Positions 26,267 through 35,281 of a DNA stretch of 64,000 nucleotides are shown one piece after another; the first letter of the stretch is position 1; the number at the start of each line of letters is the position of its first letter. The stretch covers positions 1,240,001 through 1,304,000 of the forward strand of contig NZ_CP117268.1 in the NCBI RefSeq assembly GCF_007000325.2. The letters run 5' to 3'. This stretch comes from Rhizobium rhododendri (GTDB lineage Bacteria; Pseudomonadota; Alphaproteobacteria; Rhizobiales; Rhizobiaceae). The translations under genes and the position numbers were made by a program. The notes under the pieces are model-generated. The model ran no database searches. It had not been told where the DNA came from and saw only the letters and a list, made by a program, of their open reading frames with translations.

Positions 26267-27721
26267 CTAATAAAGCTGCCTAAGTTTGGGCCCAGCTATC
26301 AGAAGTACAGCCGTAATATATACGATGCCACCCAAACTGACCGCCAACAATCCAACCTCCAACGTCGAAAACGTCGCGAATCTATTTACAATTAGAACCA
26401 CCAAAGCCATTAACGTAGTCCCACACGTGGCCGGTATCATTTGCCTTAGGTAGGAAGAAAGGCTGCATTGCAAAGTATCTAATGTAAGCCATATTGAGAA
26501 AGGAAAAATCATAACCGATTTAAACGCCAAAGACTGCGCAATAAGGGGCGCCCCGTAAGAATGTATGGAAACGACTATTATAATTGAAAGGATTTGATCC
26601 ATAGCCTGATAAGCGATCCAAAATCGTACCTTACCTTGACTTCGGATTAGCGAAGACTGTATTGAATCTATAGATAAGACGATGGCAACAACGCATAAAG
26701 CCTGTAATATTGGTAGCGCAGGCAGCCATTTATCGCCAAAGAGCGTGGGGATCAGGTAACGCGCAACTAGTGCAAGGCCGCAGAAGGCCGGAAATGCGAC
26801 AAGAGAAGCTGCAAAAATGGCAAGTAATGTAGCATCTTTGAGCTTCGCCTTTTCCTCCTGAAGGCTCGAAAGTAGCGAGTAAGATACTGCATTAATTGCA
26901 CCCGTCATCAAACCTGTCGCTAGCTGAAATATTCGACGAGCAAAACCGTACAACCCATATTGTGAGGATCCAATAAATGATCCAATGAATAATTGGTCTA
27001 AGCTTATAATAGAAATCATAAAGTTTGCTGAGGCCCACGCACCATATTTCAAAAGATCACGCACAGAGCGTAATGAAAACCGCAACCGCGGTCTCCATCC
27101 GCTGGCAGACCACGCCCCTAGAGAAATAACCGCAGCCGATAATACTTGTGAAGCGACAAGAGCCCAGTATCCCATGCGCAAGTACAAAAGCAAAATGCAA
27201 AGCGCAGCAGCGCATGAAGACGAAACAATTCCCCTTATTGCAATACTTCTGAACGACATAGATCTCGACAAGAGTGCGTTTGGTACAAGGCCCAAAGAGT
27301 CAAAAATAACCCTAAGACCAATAACCCGAATAGTAGATGAGGATTCATCGTCGCCAAACTGATATGCTATATAATTAGAGTTTGCATAGAGAACCGCGTA
27401 AATTGAGAGACCAAATAGAACTACAAACCAGAAAATTGTATCTAAATGGATTGTCTTCAAATTTTTTTCACGAACCAAAGCTTCCCCTAGTCCAAACGGG
27501 CAAAACGCGGTGAAGACGGTAACCACTACTGTCGAAAATGCTACAATTCCAAATTCTCGCGTTGTTAATACTCTTGAGCTAGCAATAAAAACACAAAAAC
27601 CAAGAATTGTAGGGACAAAATTGCTAATAGATGACCAAACGACTCCCCTGATTGCTGCTTTTGATCGACCAGTTGTTAAATGTTTGTAGCTGATTTCCTG
27701 TTCGCCCGATTCAATCTTCAT
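26267..27721 (-). CDS. Wzx-like polysaccharide flippase (MOP superfamily)
   Basis: It encodes 484 residues from ATG 27721 (an upstream in-frame ATG at 27745 is possible). Twelve or more hydrophobic segments begin with AAIRGVVWSSISNFVPTILG. The stretch SRVLTTREFGIVAFSTVVV with FCPFGLGEALVREKNL is typical of lipopolysaccharide exporters of the polysaccharide transport (PST) subgroup, and a second half with ALVARYLIPTLFGDKW follows. Such proteins flip undecaprenyl-linked repeat units across the inner membrane for a Wzy polymerase. It is now isolated between IS110 and IS21 debris but fits the polymerase at 5657 as pathway partner. GC content is low, as in the other polysaccharide genes. Confidence 0.87.
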   Translation of the reverse strand: MKIESGEQEISYKHLTTGRSKAAIRGVVWSSISNFVPTILGFCVFIASSRVLTTREFGIVAFSTVVVTVFTAFCPFGLGEALVREKNLKTIHLDTIFWFVVLFGLSIYAVLYANSNYIAYQFGDDESSSTIRVIGLRVIFDSLGLVPNALLSRSMSFRSIAIRGIVSSSCAAALCILLLYLRMGYWALVASQVLSAAVISLGAWSASGWRPRLRFSLRSVRDLLKYGAWASANFMISIISLDQLFIGSFIGSSQYGLYGFARRIFQLATGLMTGAINAVSYSLLSSLQEEKAKLKDATLLAIFAASLVAFPAFCGLALVARYLIPTLFGDKWLPALPILQALCVVAIVLSIDSIQSSLIRSQGKVRFWIAYQAMDQILSIIIVVSIHSYGAPLIAQSLAFKSVMIFPFSIWLTLDTLQCSLSSYLRQMIPATCGTTLMALVVLIVNRFATFSTLEVGLLAVSLGGIVYITAVLLIAGPKLRQLY

Positions 27722-27933
27722 TTCCAAAACGTACCTTATTTCCAAGATAGTGAACTGGTTGAACAGCTAGGATGCCTGATTAGATCCAACTAGCACAAAA
27801 TACACTGCTTTCAGCAGTCTTTAATTGAAGATATCAGGTAAAATTCATTTAGATCCGTAATGGGCCGGCGCTTCCGAGATTGTAGCCAGATTGGTGGCTG
27901 TCCTGCGGATTTCGCTAAATCGGGACAGCGGTT
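27722..27933. other. AT-rich upstream region of flippase gene and IS21 end
   Basis: The first half should hold the flippase promoter. The part from about 27865 is IS21 3' flank. No gene seen. Confidence 0.3.
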
Positions 27934-28090
27934 TCAGCAAGTCGCGGACACGGTCTCGCTTGCAGCAGGAGCCTGATCGAGACCAGATCTGAGAATGTTG
28001 GCGACAGACGAATAGGTCAGCGCATTGATGACCAACGCACGCTCACAGGCCAATTCCAGCCGATCGGTTTCGTAACGACGCGCCAGGGAG
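27934..28090 (-). pseudogene. istA: IS21-family IstA, C-terminal fragment
   Basis: The minus-strand frame reads ARRYETDRLELACERALVIN, then ALTYSSVANILRSGLDQAP and stops with TGA at 27934. RYxxxRLExACxRAL...TYxSVxxIL is the C-terminal signature of IstA. The upstream part is replaced by the 166-bp repeat at 28091. IstB is absent. Confidence 0.7.
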
Positions 28091-28256
28091 GTAAGCGGTT
28101 AGCCGATAGCGTCTGCCTTATAATTCCAAGGCATTAGCAGCTCAATATCGGCGGCGGGCCAACCGTTTGCGATGCGCGTCAGCGTCTGGGCAAGCCAGGC
28201 AAGCGGATCGACGTTGTTCATTTTCGCTGTTTATGCCGACCGTCGAACTATGCCGA
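28091..28256 (+). repeat. 166-bp inverted repeat, left copy (IS66 end plus RIT end)
   Basis: It begins GTAAGCGGTTAGCCGATAGC (IS66-type end), contains the C-terminal codons of a tnpC on the minus strand, and finishes in TATGCCGACCGTCGAACTA followed by TGCCGA, which belongs to the recombinase element. The right copy at 31598-31763 is its inverse with only two mismatches that I could find. Confidence 0.85.
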
Positions 28257-28353
28257 TTAATGAACTTTTTGCCAACGTTTCCGGCATCATAGCGGCAGCT
28301 AGTCGGCATAGTTTAGGGTCTCTCCGTCGCAGTTGACGCGAAGGAGAGGACAC

Positions 28354-29595
28354 ATGAACGCAACTGACTATTTGAATCGCAGCGCCCTATACCGGAAGCT
28401 GGTCTATGGTCCGTATCGGGAGTTTGCGGGCGTTTACGCCGCCAAAATGTCGAACGAAGGTTTGGGTCGGCATTGCACGTGGCGCTCGCTGAGCCTGTTT
28501 CGGGATCTGATGGACTGGCTTGTTGGCAATGGACATGCTCCGCAGGATTTAAGCGACGTTCACGTCGACCGCTTTCTTGAGCATCGTTTCAAGCACTGGA
28601 AGCCCGACCCGGGCGATCGATCGGCACTCCGCCGCTTGCTTTTGGCGTTACGGGAGAAAGGCTTGGTACCAGCCGCACTTCCGATTCTGCGCAGTGAGCA
28701 CGAGAAGATCGTCGATGTATTCGGGCAATATCTCTCGACGGAGAGAGGGCTCGCCGCCGCAACTGTGGGGAGCCACAAGCTTCTGTCGCTTCGATTTCTC
28801 CGGGAGGTGTGTCCGTTAGGCGTAGACGGGTTGCAGCGCTCACCCCGCAGACCGTGATCGGTTATGTCGAGCGACATGCGCTCGATGGTTCCGCCGACAG
28901 TGGCAAAGCCATGTGCGTGGTTGTGCGTGCCTTCCTGCGCTATTTGCATCTGAAGGGTTTCATCTCGATGCCGCTCGCTGGCTGTGTGCCGTCCATCCGC
29001 CGCTGGCGACTTGCCGGCCTTCCAACATTTCTCCCGCCCGAGAAAGTCCAGAAGGTTCTCGATGCCTGTGATCGGACGACGGCAATGGGTCGTCGGGACT
29101 ACGCAGTTCTGATGATCCTCGCCAAGCTCGGTTTGCGCGCCAGCGAAGTTTCCAACCTCAATCTTGACGATATCGACTGGCAGTCGGGCACGATCCTCGT
29201 ACACGGAAAGGGACGACGCCAAGCGACTATGCCGCTGCGTCAAGACGTCGGAGCAGCGATCGTCGCTTATATCCAGCATGGGCGCCCAGCCCCCGGCATG
29301 TCGACGACTTTTCCTACGAACACTCGCCCCGCACGTGGGTTTTACATCTGGCTGCGCCATCACGTGGATCGCCAAGCAAGCACTCGAACAGGCCGACATT
29401 GAAGGCTATGCGCATCACGGCGCCCATCTTTTCCGCCACAGCCTTGCGACTGACCTTTTGCGATCGGGCGCCAGCTTTGCCGAGATCGGCCAACTGCTCC
29501 GCCATCGAAGCATCGACAGTACAAGAATCTATGCCGAGCTCGATATTGAGAAGCTGCGTGAACTGAGCCTACCCTGGCCGGGAGGTGTCCAATGA
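28354..29595 (+). pseudogene. RIT tyrosine recombinase 1, two frameshifts
   Basis: It starts at ATG 28354 with GAAGGAGAGG upstream. The N-terminal SAM-like part reads ECRNA-free MNATDYLNRSALYRKLVYGP, then FLEHRFKHWKP. The frame breaks near 28820 and resumes as RVAALTPQTVIGYVERHAL, then MGRRDYAVLMILAKLGLRAS (catalytic Arg) and GKGRRQATMPL (Lys). A second break near 29300 leads to HHGAHLFRHSLATDLLRSGA (HxxR) and IDSTRIYAELD (Tyr nucleophile). All catalytic residues survive, but in three frames. The stop overlaps the next ATG by four bases. Confidence 0.8.
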
Positions 29596-30510
29596 GCCGG
29601 CTTCGCACCGCGTTTGGGCGCTACATCGGCATGCGCCAGGGGCTGGGATACAAATATGACGGTCCGGCAAAACGATTGTCGGAGTTCGTCGCTTTCATGG
29701 AATCCCGCGGCGCCGAGACCATCACGAATGATCTGGCAATGGAGGGGTCACCTCGATGGGCCGGCAGCCAAGCTGGTCCATCCGCCTGTCTGATGTGCGC
29801 TGCTTTGCCCAGCACCTCAGCTATTTCGATCCTTTGACAGAAGTGCTACCAAGCGACGCTGTAGCACCGGCACGGCGGACAAAGCCCTACATCTATAGCG
29901 AGATCGAGATTCAGACACTTTTGGCGGCGGCACTGTCGTTGCCGCCGCCAACGCTCTGCGGCGCTGGACATATCACTGCCTGTTCGGGCTAATAGCAGTG
30001 GCCGGATTGCGCCATTCCGAAGCGCTCAGCCTGCTCCGGACCGATGTCGATCTCGACCAGGGCGTCCTCACCATCCGAGAGACAAAGTTTGGCAAGTCAC
30101 GGCTGGTCCCGCTGCATGCCACGACAATTGCTGTCCTTTCAGGCTATGCCGCCCGACGCGATGCACACTTTGGTACACCGCGCAGTCCCTATTTCTTCGT
30201 CGCCGAACAAGGCGGCAGATTGCTGCATCAATACGTGCATCGCGTGTTCTGGCGACTATCCCGGCAAATCGGATTACGACGGGAGGAATCGAGATGGCCC
30301 ACGGATTCATGATCTTCGTCACCGTTTCGCCGTCTAGACCCTGATCAACTGGCATCGCGCCGGCGAAGATGTGGAACGCGATCTGCCCGTTCTCTCAACC
30401 TTCTTCGGCCATGCCAATGTTCGCGACACCTATTGGTATCTGTCGGCCACGCCGGAACTGATGAACCATGCCGTACGGCGATTGGATAAGCGCTGGGAGG
30501 TCCGGTCATG
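29592..30510 (+). pseudogene. RIT tyrosine recombinase 2, several disruptions
   Basis: ATG 29592 overlaps the TGA of recombinase 1. The order is MSRLRTAFGRYIGMRQGLGY, a frame change near 29745, then WSIRLSDVRCFAQHL, a change near 29940, then LRRWTYHCLFGLIAVAGLRH with the catalytic Arg and TIRETKFGKSRLVPLHATT. Another change follows near 30290, then IHDLRHRFAV, a TAG at 30334-30336 where Gln is expected, and TFFGHANVRDTYWYLSATPE with the Tyr. It is about 305 codons. At least three indels and one nonsense codon make it clearly dead. Confidence 0.78.
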
Positions 30511-31509
30511 AGACGCACGAACGACCTGGCCGTGCTGATCGACCGGTGCTTTACGGATCGGCTTATGAAGCATCGAGGTGTAAGTTCCAATACCATCGCC
30601 TCCTATCGCGACACCTTCAGGCTCCTGTTTGCTTTCGCACAGACGCGCATTGGGAGATCCCCATCCCAGTTGACGCTGCGGGATTTGGACGCTCCTTTCA
30701 TCGGCGAATTCCTGGAGGATCTTGAGACGCAAAGATCCGCCTCGGTGCTGACGCGGAATCTCCGCCTCACAGCCATCCGCTCTTTCTTCCGATATGCGGC
30801 GTTTGAGGAGCCGGCACACAGCGCCCACATTTAGCGTGTGCTCGCGATCCCCAGCAAGCGATGCGACAAGCGGCAGCTCCAATTCCTAACCAGGCCCGAG
30901 ATTGAAGCGATCCTGGACTGTACGGATCGAAACACGTGGCTGGGACGCCGCGATTACACTCTGCTATTGCTGGCTGCGCAAACGGGGCTGCGGGTCTCGG
31001 AGATCATCGACCTCGACCGAGACTCGGTAATGCTCGGCCGCGGTGCGCATGTGCAATGCGTCGGCAAGGGCCGCAAAGAGCGAAGTACCCCGCTCACGAA
31101 GGTTGCACAGCACGCCCTCAAGCGGTGGCTCAGGGAGCCAGGGAAGCGGGGCGCAACGGCTCTCTTTCCGAATATGCACGGTGGCAGGTTCAGCGCGGAC
31201 GGCGTGCAGGCTCTGCTGAACAAATATGTCGCCAAAGCACCTGAGCACTGCATCTCCCTTCGCTCAAAGCGGGTCTCGCCCCATGTCTTGCGGCACTCTG
31301 CTGCCATGGAGTTGCTGCAGGCGGGCGTCGACTGCTCCGTAATTGCCCTGTGGTTGGGCCACGAAGCGATGGAAACGACGGTGACCTATCTTCATGCGCA
31401 TCTCGAACTGAAGGAATCTGCACTCGCAAAGCTGAAGCCGTACGAACGCGCCAAGGCCGAGCGATTTCGACCAAGCGACCGGCTTCTGGAATTCCTGAAC
31501 GCCCTCTGA
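30508..31509 (+). pseudogene. RIT tyrosine recombinase 3, one nonsense codon
   Basis: ATG 30508 overlaps the end of recombinase 2. The frame is open for 333 codons except for TAG at 30832-30834 (AHI, stop, RVLAIPSKR; CAG in the ancestor is likely). The N-terminal domain has VSSNTIASYRDTFRLLFAFA; the catalytic domain has LLLAAQTGLRVSEIIDLDRD (Arg), GKGRKERSTPL (Lys), VSPHVLRHSAAMELLQAG (HxxR), LGHEAM and TVTYLHAHL (Tyr). It is the best preserved member of the trio. Suppression or reversion of one codon would restore it. Confidence 0.82.
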
Positions 31510-31597
31510 GCATGAGAACTATGCCGAGTGCCAAACAACAGCGACCCGCCGAACTAGCCGGGAACGCATGGTTTGCTGCAAACAATAGAAGAGACAC

Positions 31598-31763
31598 TCG
31601 GCATAGTTCGACGGTCGGCATAAACAGCGAAAATGAACAACGTCGATCCGCTTGCCTGGCTTTCCCAGACGCTGATGCGCATCGCAAACGGTTGGCCCGC
31701 CGCCGATATTGAGCTGCTAATGCCTTGGAATTATAAGGCAGACGCTATCGGCTAACCGCTTAC
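31598..31763 (-). repeat. 166-bp inverted repeat, right copy
   Basis: Inverse of 28091-28256 with differences at two positions (CGTCAG/CATCAG and GGGCAAG/GGGAAAG). On the plus strand it encodes the tail of an IS66 TnpC: MNNVDPLAWLSQTLMRIANG, then WPAADIELLMPWNYKADAIG with TAA at 31753-31755. The outer end is the IS66 repeat ending at 31763. Confidence 0.85.
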
Positions 31764-32094
31764 ACTCGGTCGGTGTTGCACGACAATATTCGGGTACGGC
31801 ACATGACGCTCGTCATGGCTGCCGCAGCTTTCCTCGCCAAGCTCGGCGCTGATCTACGCCGCGTGGCTACTGGCAAACCGAACGAAAGGAGTCTAAATCC
31901 TCCAATCTCCGCCTGACCAGGGCACTCGCGCTACTGCCAACCGTCGCAGAGATCCGCTATCTGATTATGCGTCTATTGCTGCCGCCGCCGATCAGAGTTC
32001 GTTACATCCTCGCTTGGTCACTATGGCGACGAAGCCACCAGGCTGCCACAATGACATCACATTACAAAACACGCTATCAAACGCAGCTGTAGTA
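31764..32094 (+). mobile_element. IS701 copy C, internally deleted
   Basis: 31764-31799 matches codons around HSVGVARQYSG of the transposase in copy A. It is joined directly at 31800 to the C-terminal region (MTLVMAAAAFLAKLGADLRR), skipping about 700 bases that hold most of the DDE domain. The element then runs through its 3' end to the terminal sequence ending at 32094, followed by CTAG. The fusion is out of frame. The IS66 end at 31763 lies inside this copy. Confidence 0.7.
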
Positions 32095-32638
32095 CTAGAC
32101 TATAATTCGCGGAGCTGAGCGACCTTGACCGGACACCAAACGACACGATTCGCGGCCATGCGAAGCATTTAAGCTAGCCTTGCGACAGCGCCCCGGTGAC
32201 GGCGCCACATGTCCGCTGGCCTTAGTTTGGTATCCATAACTGTTTACGCAATGAGGCGTGGCAAACCCATACTCTGCAAACCCTCGCACGGAACGTACTG
32301 TCAGATTCACCTGTCCTATCTACAATAAAACATAGCTCAATATAAAACAATAAATCATTGCACCACAACTAGTGCCGGAAATAGAATAAATAGTACATAA
32401 TAAATCCAACAGATGAGAGTGATAATATAGTAACGATAATACAAATAAAAATTATCAACATACGCAGGCGCAAATTGACGAAAAAATGGTCTGTGTTGTT
32501 GATAAGTTCTCTCTCATAGTTTAAATATAGGTAACGTTAATGAAATGTCTAACACTATTTTGGTAGAATAGCTCGGCTGTTGCATTCTGACCCACGTTCT
32601 CTTCATGGCATCGTCCCTCCCTGCATCAAAGAGTTGTT
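32095..32638. other. AT-rich island edge without recognisable gene
   Basis: Very AT-rich around 32330-32560 with many short A/T runs. No IS sequence, no repeat shared with other parts, and no conserved gene. It may be the original flank of the polysaccharide island next to the tRNA. Confidence 0.35.
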
Positions 32639-32890
32639 ATGCATAGCCGACAAAGACCCACGGAGGAACGATTGGAAGTGGAGCGCAAGCACTTCACGAC
32701 CTCTGCAAAAAGGCATTATGTCAAGCAATCACCGTGGAGCAAGCGCCGTGAAACTTACTTCGGGATTTCGATAGGGGTGTTGTGTCAATCTAACGGGCAA
32801 ATCAGGGTCCATGATGTCGAGTTTCCGTCCACAATATTGGCCGAATACGAAAACCTTGATGCCATGCTCATAGATTGGGTAAAGCTGTAG
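32639..32890 (+). CDS. Uncertain small ORF near tRNA-Met
   Basis: It would encode 83 residues, basic at the N-terminus and acidic at the end (YFGISIGVLCQSNGQIRVHD, then ENLDAMLIDWVKL). The start context is weak and no family is recognised. It could be an island-edge hypothetical gene. It is listed because the surrounding 900 bases have nothing else. Confidence 0.25.
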   Translation: MHSRQRPTEERLEVERKHFTTSAKRHYVKQSPWSKRRETYFGISIGVLCQSNGQIRVHDVEFPSTILAEYENLDAMLIDWVKL

Positions 32891-32999
32891 TGCCACTTTG
32901 TCTGACACCAAGCAGCGGCGTGCTACAGTCGCGCTACATACATGGGTGCTTATCGTAAGCGATGCACCTAGAGAATTGAAGCTAACTAATGGGTTGTAG

Positions 33000-33076
33000 T
33001 GGTAGCGGGAGAGGGACTCGAACCCCCGACACGCGGATTATGATTCCGCTGCTCTAACCACCTGAGCTACCCCGCC
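33000..33076 (-). tRNA. tRNA-Met (CAT), elongator type
   Basis: 77 bases including encoded CCA. Minus strand: acceptor GGCGGGG, D-arm GCTCAGGTGGTTAGAGC, anticodon stem GCGGA/TCCGC with loop ATCATAA (anticodon CAT), T-arm GGGGG TTCGAGT CCCTC, ending ACCA. The GGC...GCUACCA body and the weak G-U first pair look like elongator tRNA-Met rather than initiator (no C1-A72, no GGG/CCC anticodon stem). An Ile2 (lysidine) identity cannot be fully excluded. Its 3' end faces the mobile region. Confidence 0.9.
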
Positions 33077-33225
33077 GTAAGACCTTTGCGACACTCTTGA
33101 ATTCGAGCCGAAAGGTCCATTTGGTTGAGCGGCTTATAAAACCGCCTTCACCTTAGTGTCAAGCGCGGCGGAGACAAAAATCGACGCGTCGAGTGACAAG
33201 TGATTTTCCGGGCTCTTGGTAAGGC

Positions 33226-34425
33226 TCAGGCGGCGAAGGCCGGGCGCAATAGGGCTGCGAGTGACGCCTCGGCCGATGGCTCCCGTTCAGATCGTTCGAT
33301 AAAGCCGCCGCCGTAGACCCGTGCGTTGTCGCCCGGTGCGGAATAGAGCGCGCAGGCCTGTCCAGGAGCAACGCCGGCCTCGCCGATCGTGAGATCGACA
33401 TAGATGCCCGACGCGTTGACGTGCAGCACGGCTGGCGTCGGCTGGCGGGTGGAGCGAACCTTCGCGTAGCAGGCGAACCCCTCGCCCGCAGCGGCCACTT
33501 CCAGCGCCTCGTCGCCGAGCCAGTTGACATCGCGCAGGTGAACGCGGTGCGTCTCCAACGCTTCTCTGGGGCCAACGATAACGCGGCGCGAGCGGGCGTC
33601 GAGGAAAACTACATAGAGCGGTTCGCCAGTGGCAACGCCGATACCGCGCCGCTGGCCGATCGTGTAGTGCAGAATGCCCTCGTGGCTGCCCAGCACGCGT
33701 CCGTCGAGATGAACGATCTCGCCAGCGAGCGCAGCATTCGGCTTCAGCTTCGTGATGATGTCGGAATACTTGCCCTGCGGCACGAAGCATATGTCCTGGC
33801 TGTCGGCCTTCTTGGCAACGACAAGCCCCATCTCCTCGGCCAGAGCCCGGGTGTCGGCCTTCGGCAGGCCGCCGAGCGGAAAGCGCAAGTAATCGATCTG
33901 CTCCTGCGTGGTCGCAAACAGGAAATAGCTCTGGTCGCGATCTGCGTCGGCAGGCCGGTAGAGCGCCCGGCGCCCGGGATTGGCGGCAGAGGGGTTCGGA
34001 CGCGAGCGGATGTAATGGCCGGTGGCCAGCGCGTCGGCGCCGAGCTCCCTTGCTGTTGCCAGCAGATCGGCAAACTTGACCGTCTGATTGCAGGAGACGC
34101 AAGGGATCGGCGTTTCACCGGCCACATAGCTTTCCATGAATGGATTGATCACGGTGTCGCGAAAGCGCTGCTCGTAGTCGAGCACGTAATGGGGAATGCC
34201 GATCGTCTCGCAAACCCGGCGCGCGTCGTCGATATCCTGTCCGGCACAGCAGGAACCGGCACGATGCACGGCGGCACCGTGGTCGTAGAGCTGCAGCGTG
34301 ATGCCGAGCACGTCGTAGCCCTGGCGCTTTAGGATGCCGGCCACCACAGAGCTGTCGACGCCGCCGGACATGGCAACGACGATGCGGGTATCTTCCGGAC
34401 GCTTGTCGAAATCGAGTGAATTCAC
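33226..34425 (-). CDS. mnmA: tRNA-specific 2-thiouridylase MnmA
   Basis: It encodes 399 residues from GTG 34425, where the rhizobial N-terminus ([20 protein letters not shown]) begins. The frame is open for 89 more codons upstream, but these are not MnmA-like. The PP-loop SGGVDSS is at residues 20-26. The first catalytic Cys is in PIPCVSC (about 109) and the second in [10 protein letters not shown]. The C-terminal beta-barrel ([20 protein letters not shown]) binds tRNA. The enzyme thiolates U34 of tRNA-Lys, Glu and Gln, using sulfur relayed from a cysteine desulfurase. Length fits the family (360-400). It forms the core-genome flank immediately upstream of tRNA-Met. Confidence 0.95.
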   Translation of the reverse strand: MNSLDFDKRPEDTRIVVAMSGGVDSSVVAGILKRQGYDVLGITLQLYDHGAAVHRAGSCCAGQDIDDARRVCETIGIPHYVLDYEQRFRDTVINPFMESYVAGETPIPCVSCNQTVKFADLLATARELGADALATGHYIRSRPNPSAANPGRRALYRPADADRDQSYFLFATTQEQIDYLRFPLGGLPKADTRALAEEMGLVVAKKADSQDICFVPQGKYSDIITKLKPNAALAGEIVHLDGRVLGSHEGILHYTIGQRRGIGVATGEPLYVVFLDARSRRVIVGPREALETHRVHLRDVNWLGDEALEVAAAGEGFACYAKVRSTRQPTPAVLHVNASGIYVDLTIGEAGVAPGQACALYSAPGDNARVYGGGFIERSEREPSAEASLAALLRPAFAA

Positions 34426-34639
34426 GGTCTGCCTGCCGTTCCCTTGTCGCGCGTTCTGGTGATGTTCCGCGCCATGCCCGCAGAGCGGCGACATCTTGCT
34501 TGCCGGACCAAAAGACGCTCCGGAAACCTGCGGTTTCTGGCAGACGATATAGAAAGAATTGGCATTGCACGCAAGGCCCGGAGCGCAAACGCAGCCAGCC
34601 GCCCGATCGGCGGCCAGCTGATATAGCATTTTGTCGTTC

Positions 34640-35128
34640 TCACAGCGTCTCGCCGCGCGCGCGAACGATGCAAAAGGTGTAGATTGTCGCATAACTCGTC
34701 GAGACGATCAGCGGCAGGGTAATGGTCTGTGCGATCCGCGGCGTCCCGCCCAGACGATGCACCAGGATGAGAACGGCTGCAGAACCCAGGCCGGTAATCA
34801 GCGGTGGGGCCCAAAGCGCTGCACTGCCAGGAAAGCGCCTTGCCAGCACGTCGATGGCCGACTTCTGAAGCACCATGAGCAGCGCAGACAGCATTCCCTG
34901 CACGAGCCCGGCCGACAGGGGTTGCGGCATCGGATACCTGCGATTTGCATAAAAGGCCCAACTGCCCATGGCGGCGGACGCAAGCAGGAGATGAACAAGC
35001 ATGCTGGATGCAAACCGACGCAACGTTGCCCTCATATAAGACCATCCAATACCAAAAAGATGTCCAACGAACGGCACTGAAAAGACGACGGAATAGAGGC
35101 GCCGGGCGACAAAACGCAATGCCCTCAA
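34640..35128 (-). CDS. Conserved membrane protein, four-helix type
   Basis: It encodes 162 residues with four predicted membrane segments (around [18 protein letters not shown], then [37 protein letters not shown] and [19 protein letters not shown]). I do not recognise a functional family; small membrane proteins upstream of mnmA occur in rhizobia as far as I recall. It lies 214 bases upstream of mnmA on the same strand. It may be co-transcribed with mnmA. Confidence 0.65.
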   Translation of the reverse strand: MRALRFVARRLYSVVFSVPFVGHLFGIGWSYMRATLRRFASSMLVHLLLASAAMGSWAFYANRRYPMPQPLSAGLVQGMLSALLMVLQKSAIDVLARRFPGSAALWAPPLITGLGSAAVLILVHRLGGTPRIAQTITLPLIVSTSYATIYTFCIVRARGETL

Positions 35129-35281
35129 TTCGATTTTGTCGTAGCGTCACCGTGAATGGTTTGAACTGCAGCCTTGAGCGACGCAGTCGACTGTGTGTTT
35201 TATTGAAGACTACCGCCTGGATCTACCGCGAGCATCGACCGGAAACGTAGAAATCGCATCCGTCCACAACGGCGGCAGTTC

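Larger units (their letters stand above)
28091..31763 (+). mobile_element. RIT (recombinase-in-trio) element with inverted IS66 tails
   Basis: Three tyrosine recombinase genes in tandem on the plus strand overlap by four (1-2) and three (2-3) bases, the defining feature of RIT elements. At each end there is an inverted pair of the 10-mer ACTATGCCGA: 28247-28256 with its complement near 28300, and near 31514 with its complement at 31598. Outside these, both flanks are the same IS66 tnpC end in opposite orientation, so the whole unit has IS66 ends pointing outward. The left flank is IS21 debris, the right flank IS701 copy C. No 8-bp duplication joins the outer flanks. Confidence 0.75.

Noticed and set aside
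28083..31771. 8-bp target duplication around the IS66-ended RIT unit
   Set aside because: The flanks are CCAGGGAG and ACTCGGTC, which do not match, so the unit did not arrive as one simple IS66-type transposition.
33000..33076. tRNA-Met direct repeat marking the other island end
   Set aside because: No second copy of the tRNA 3' end was found by eye within the window; the border may lie outside it.
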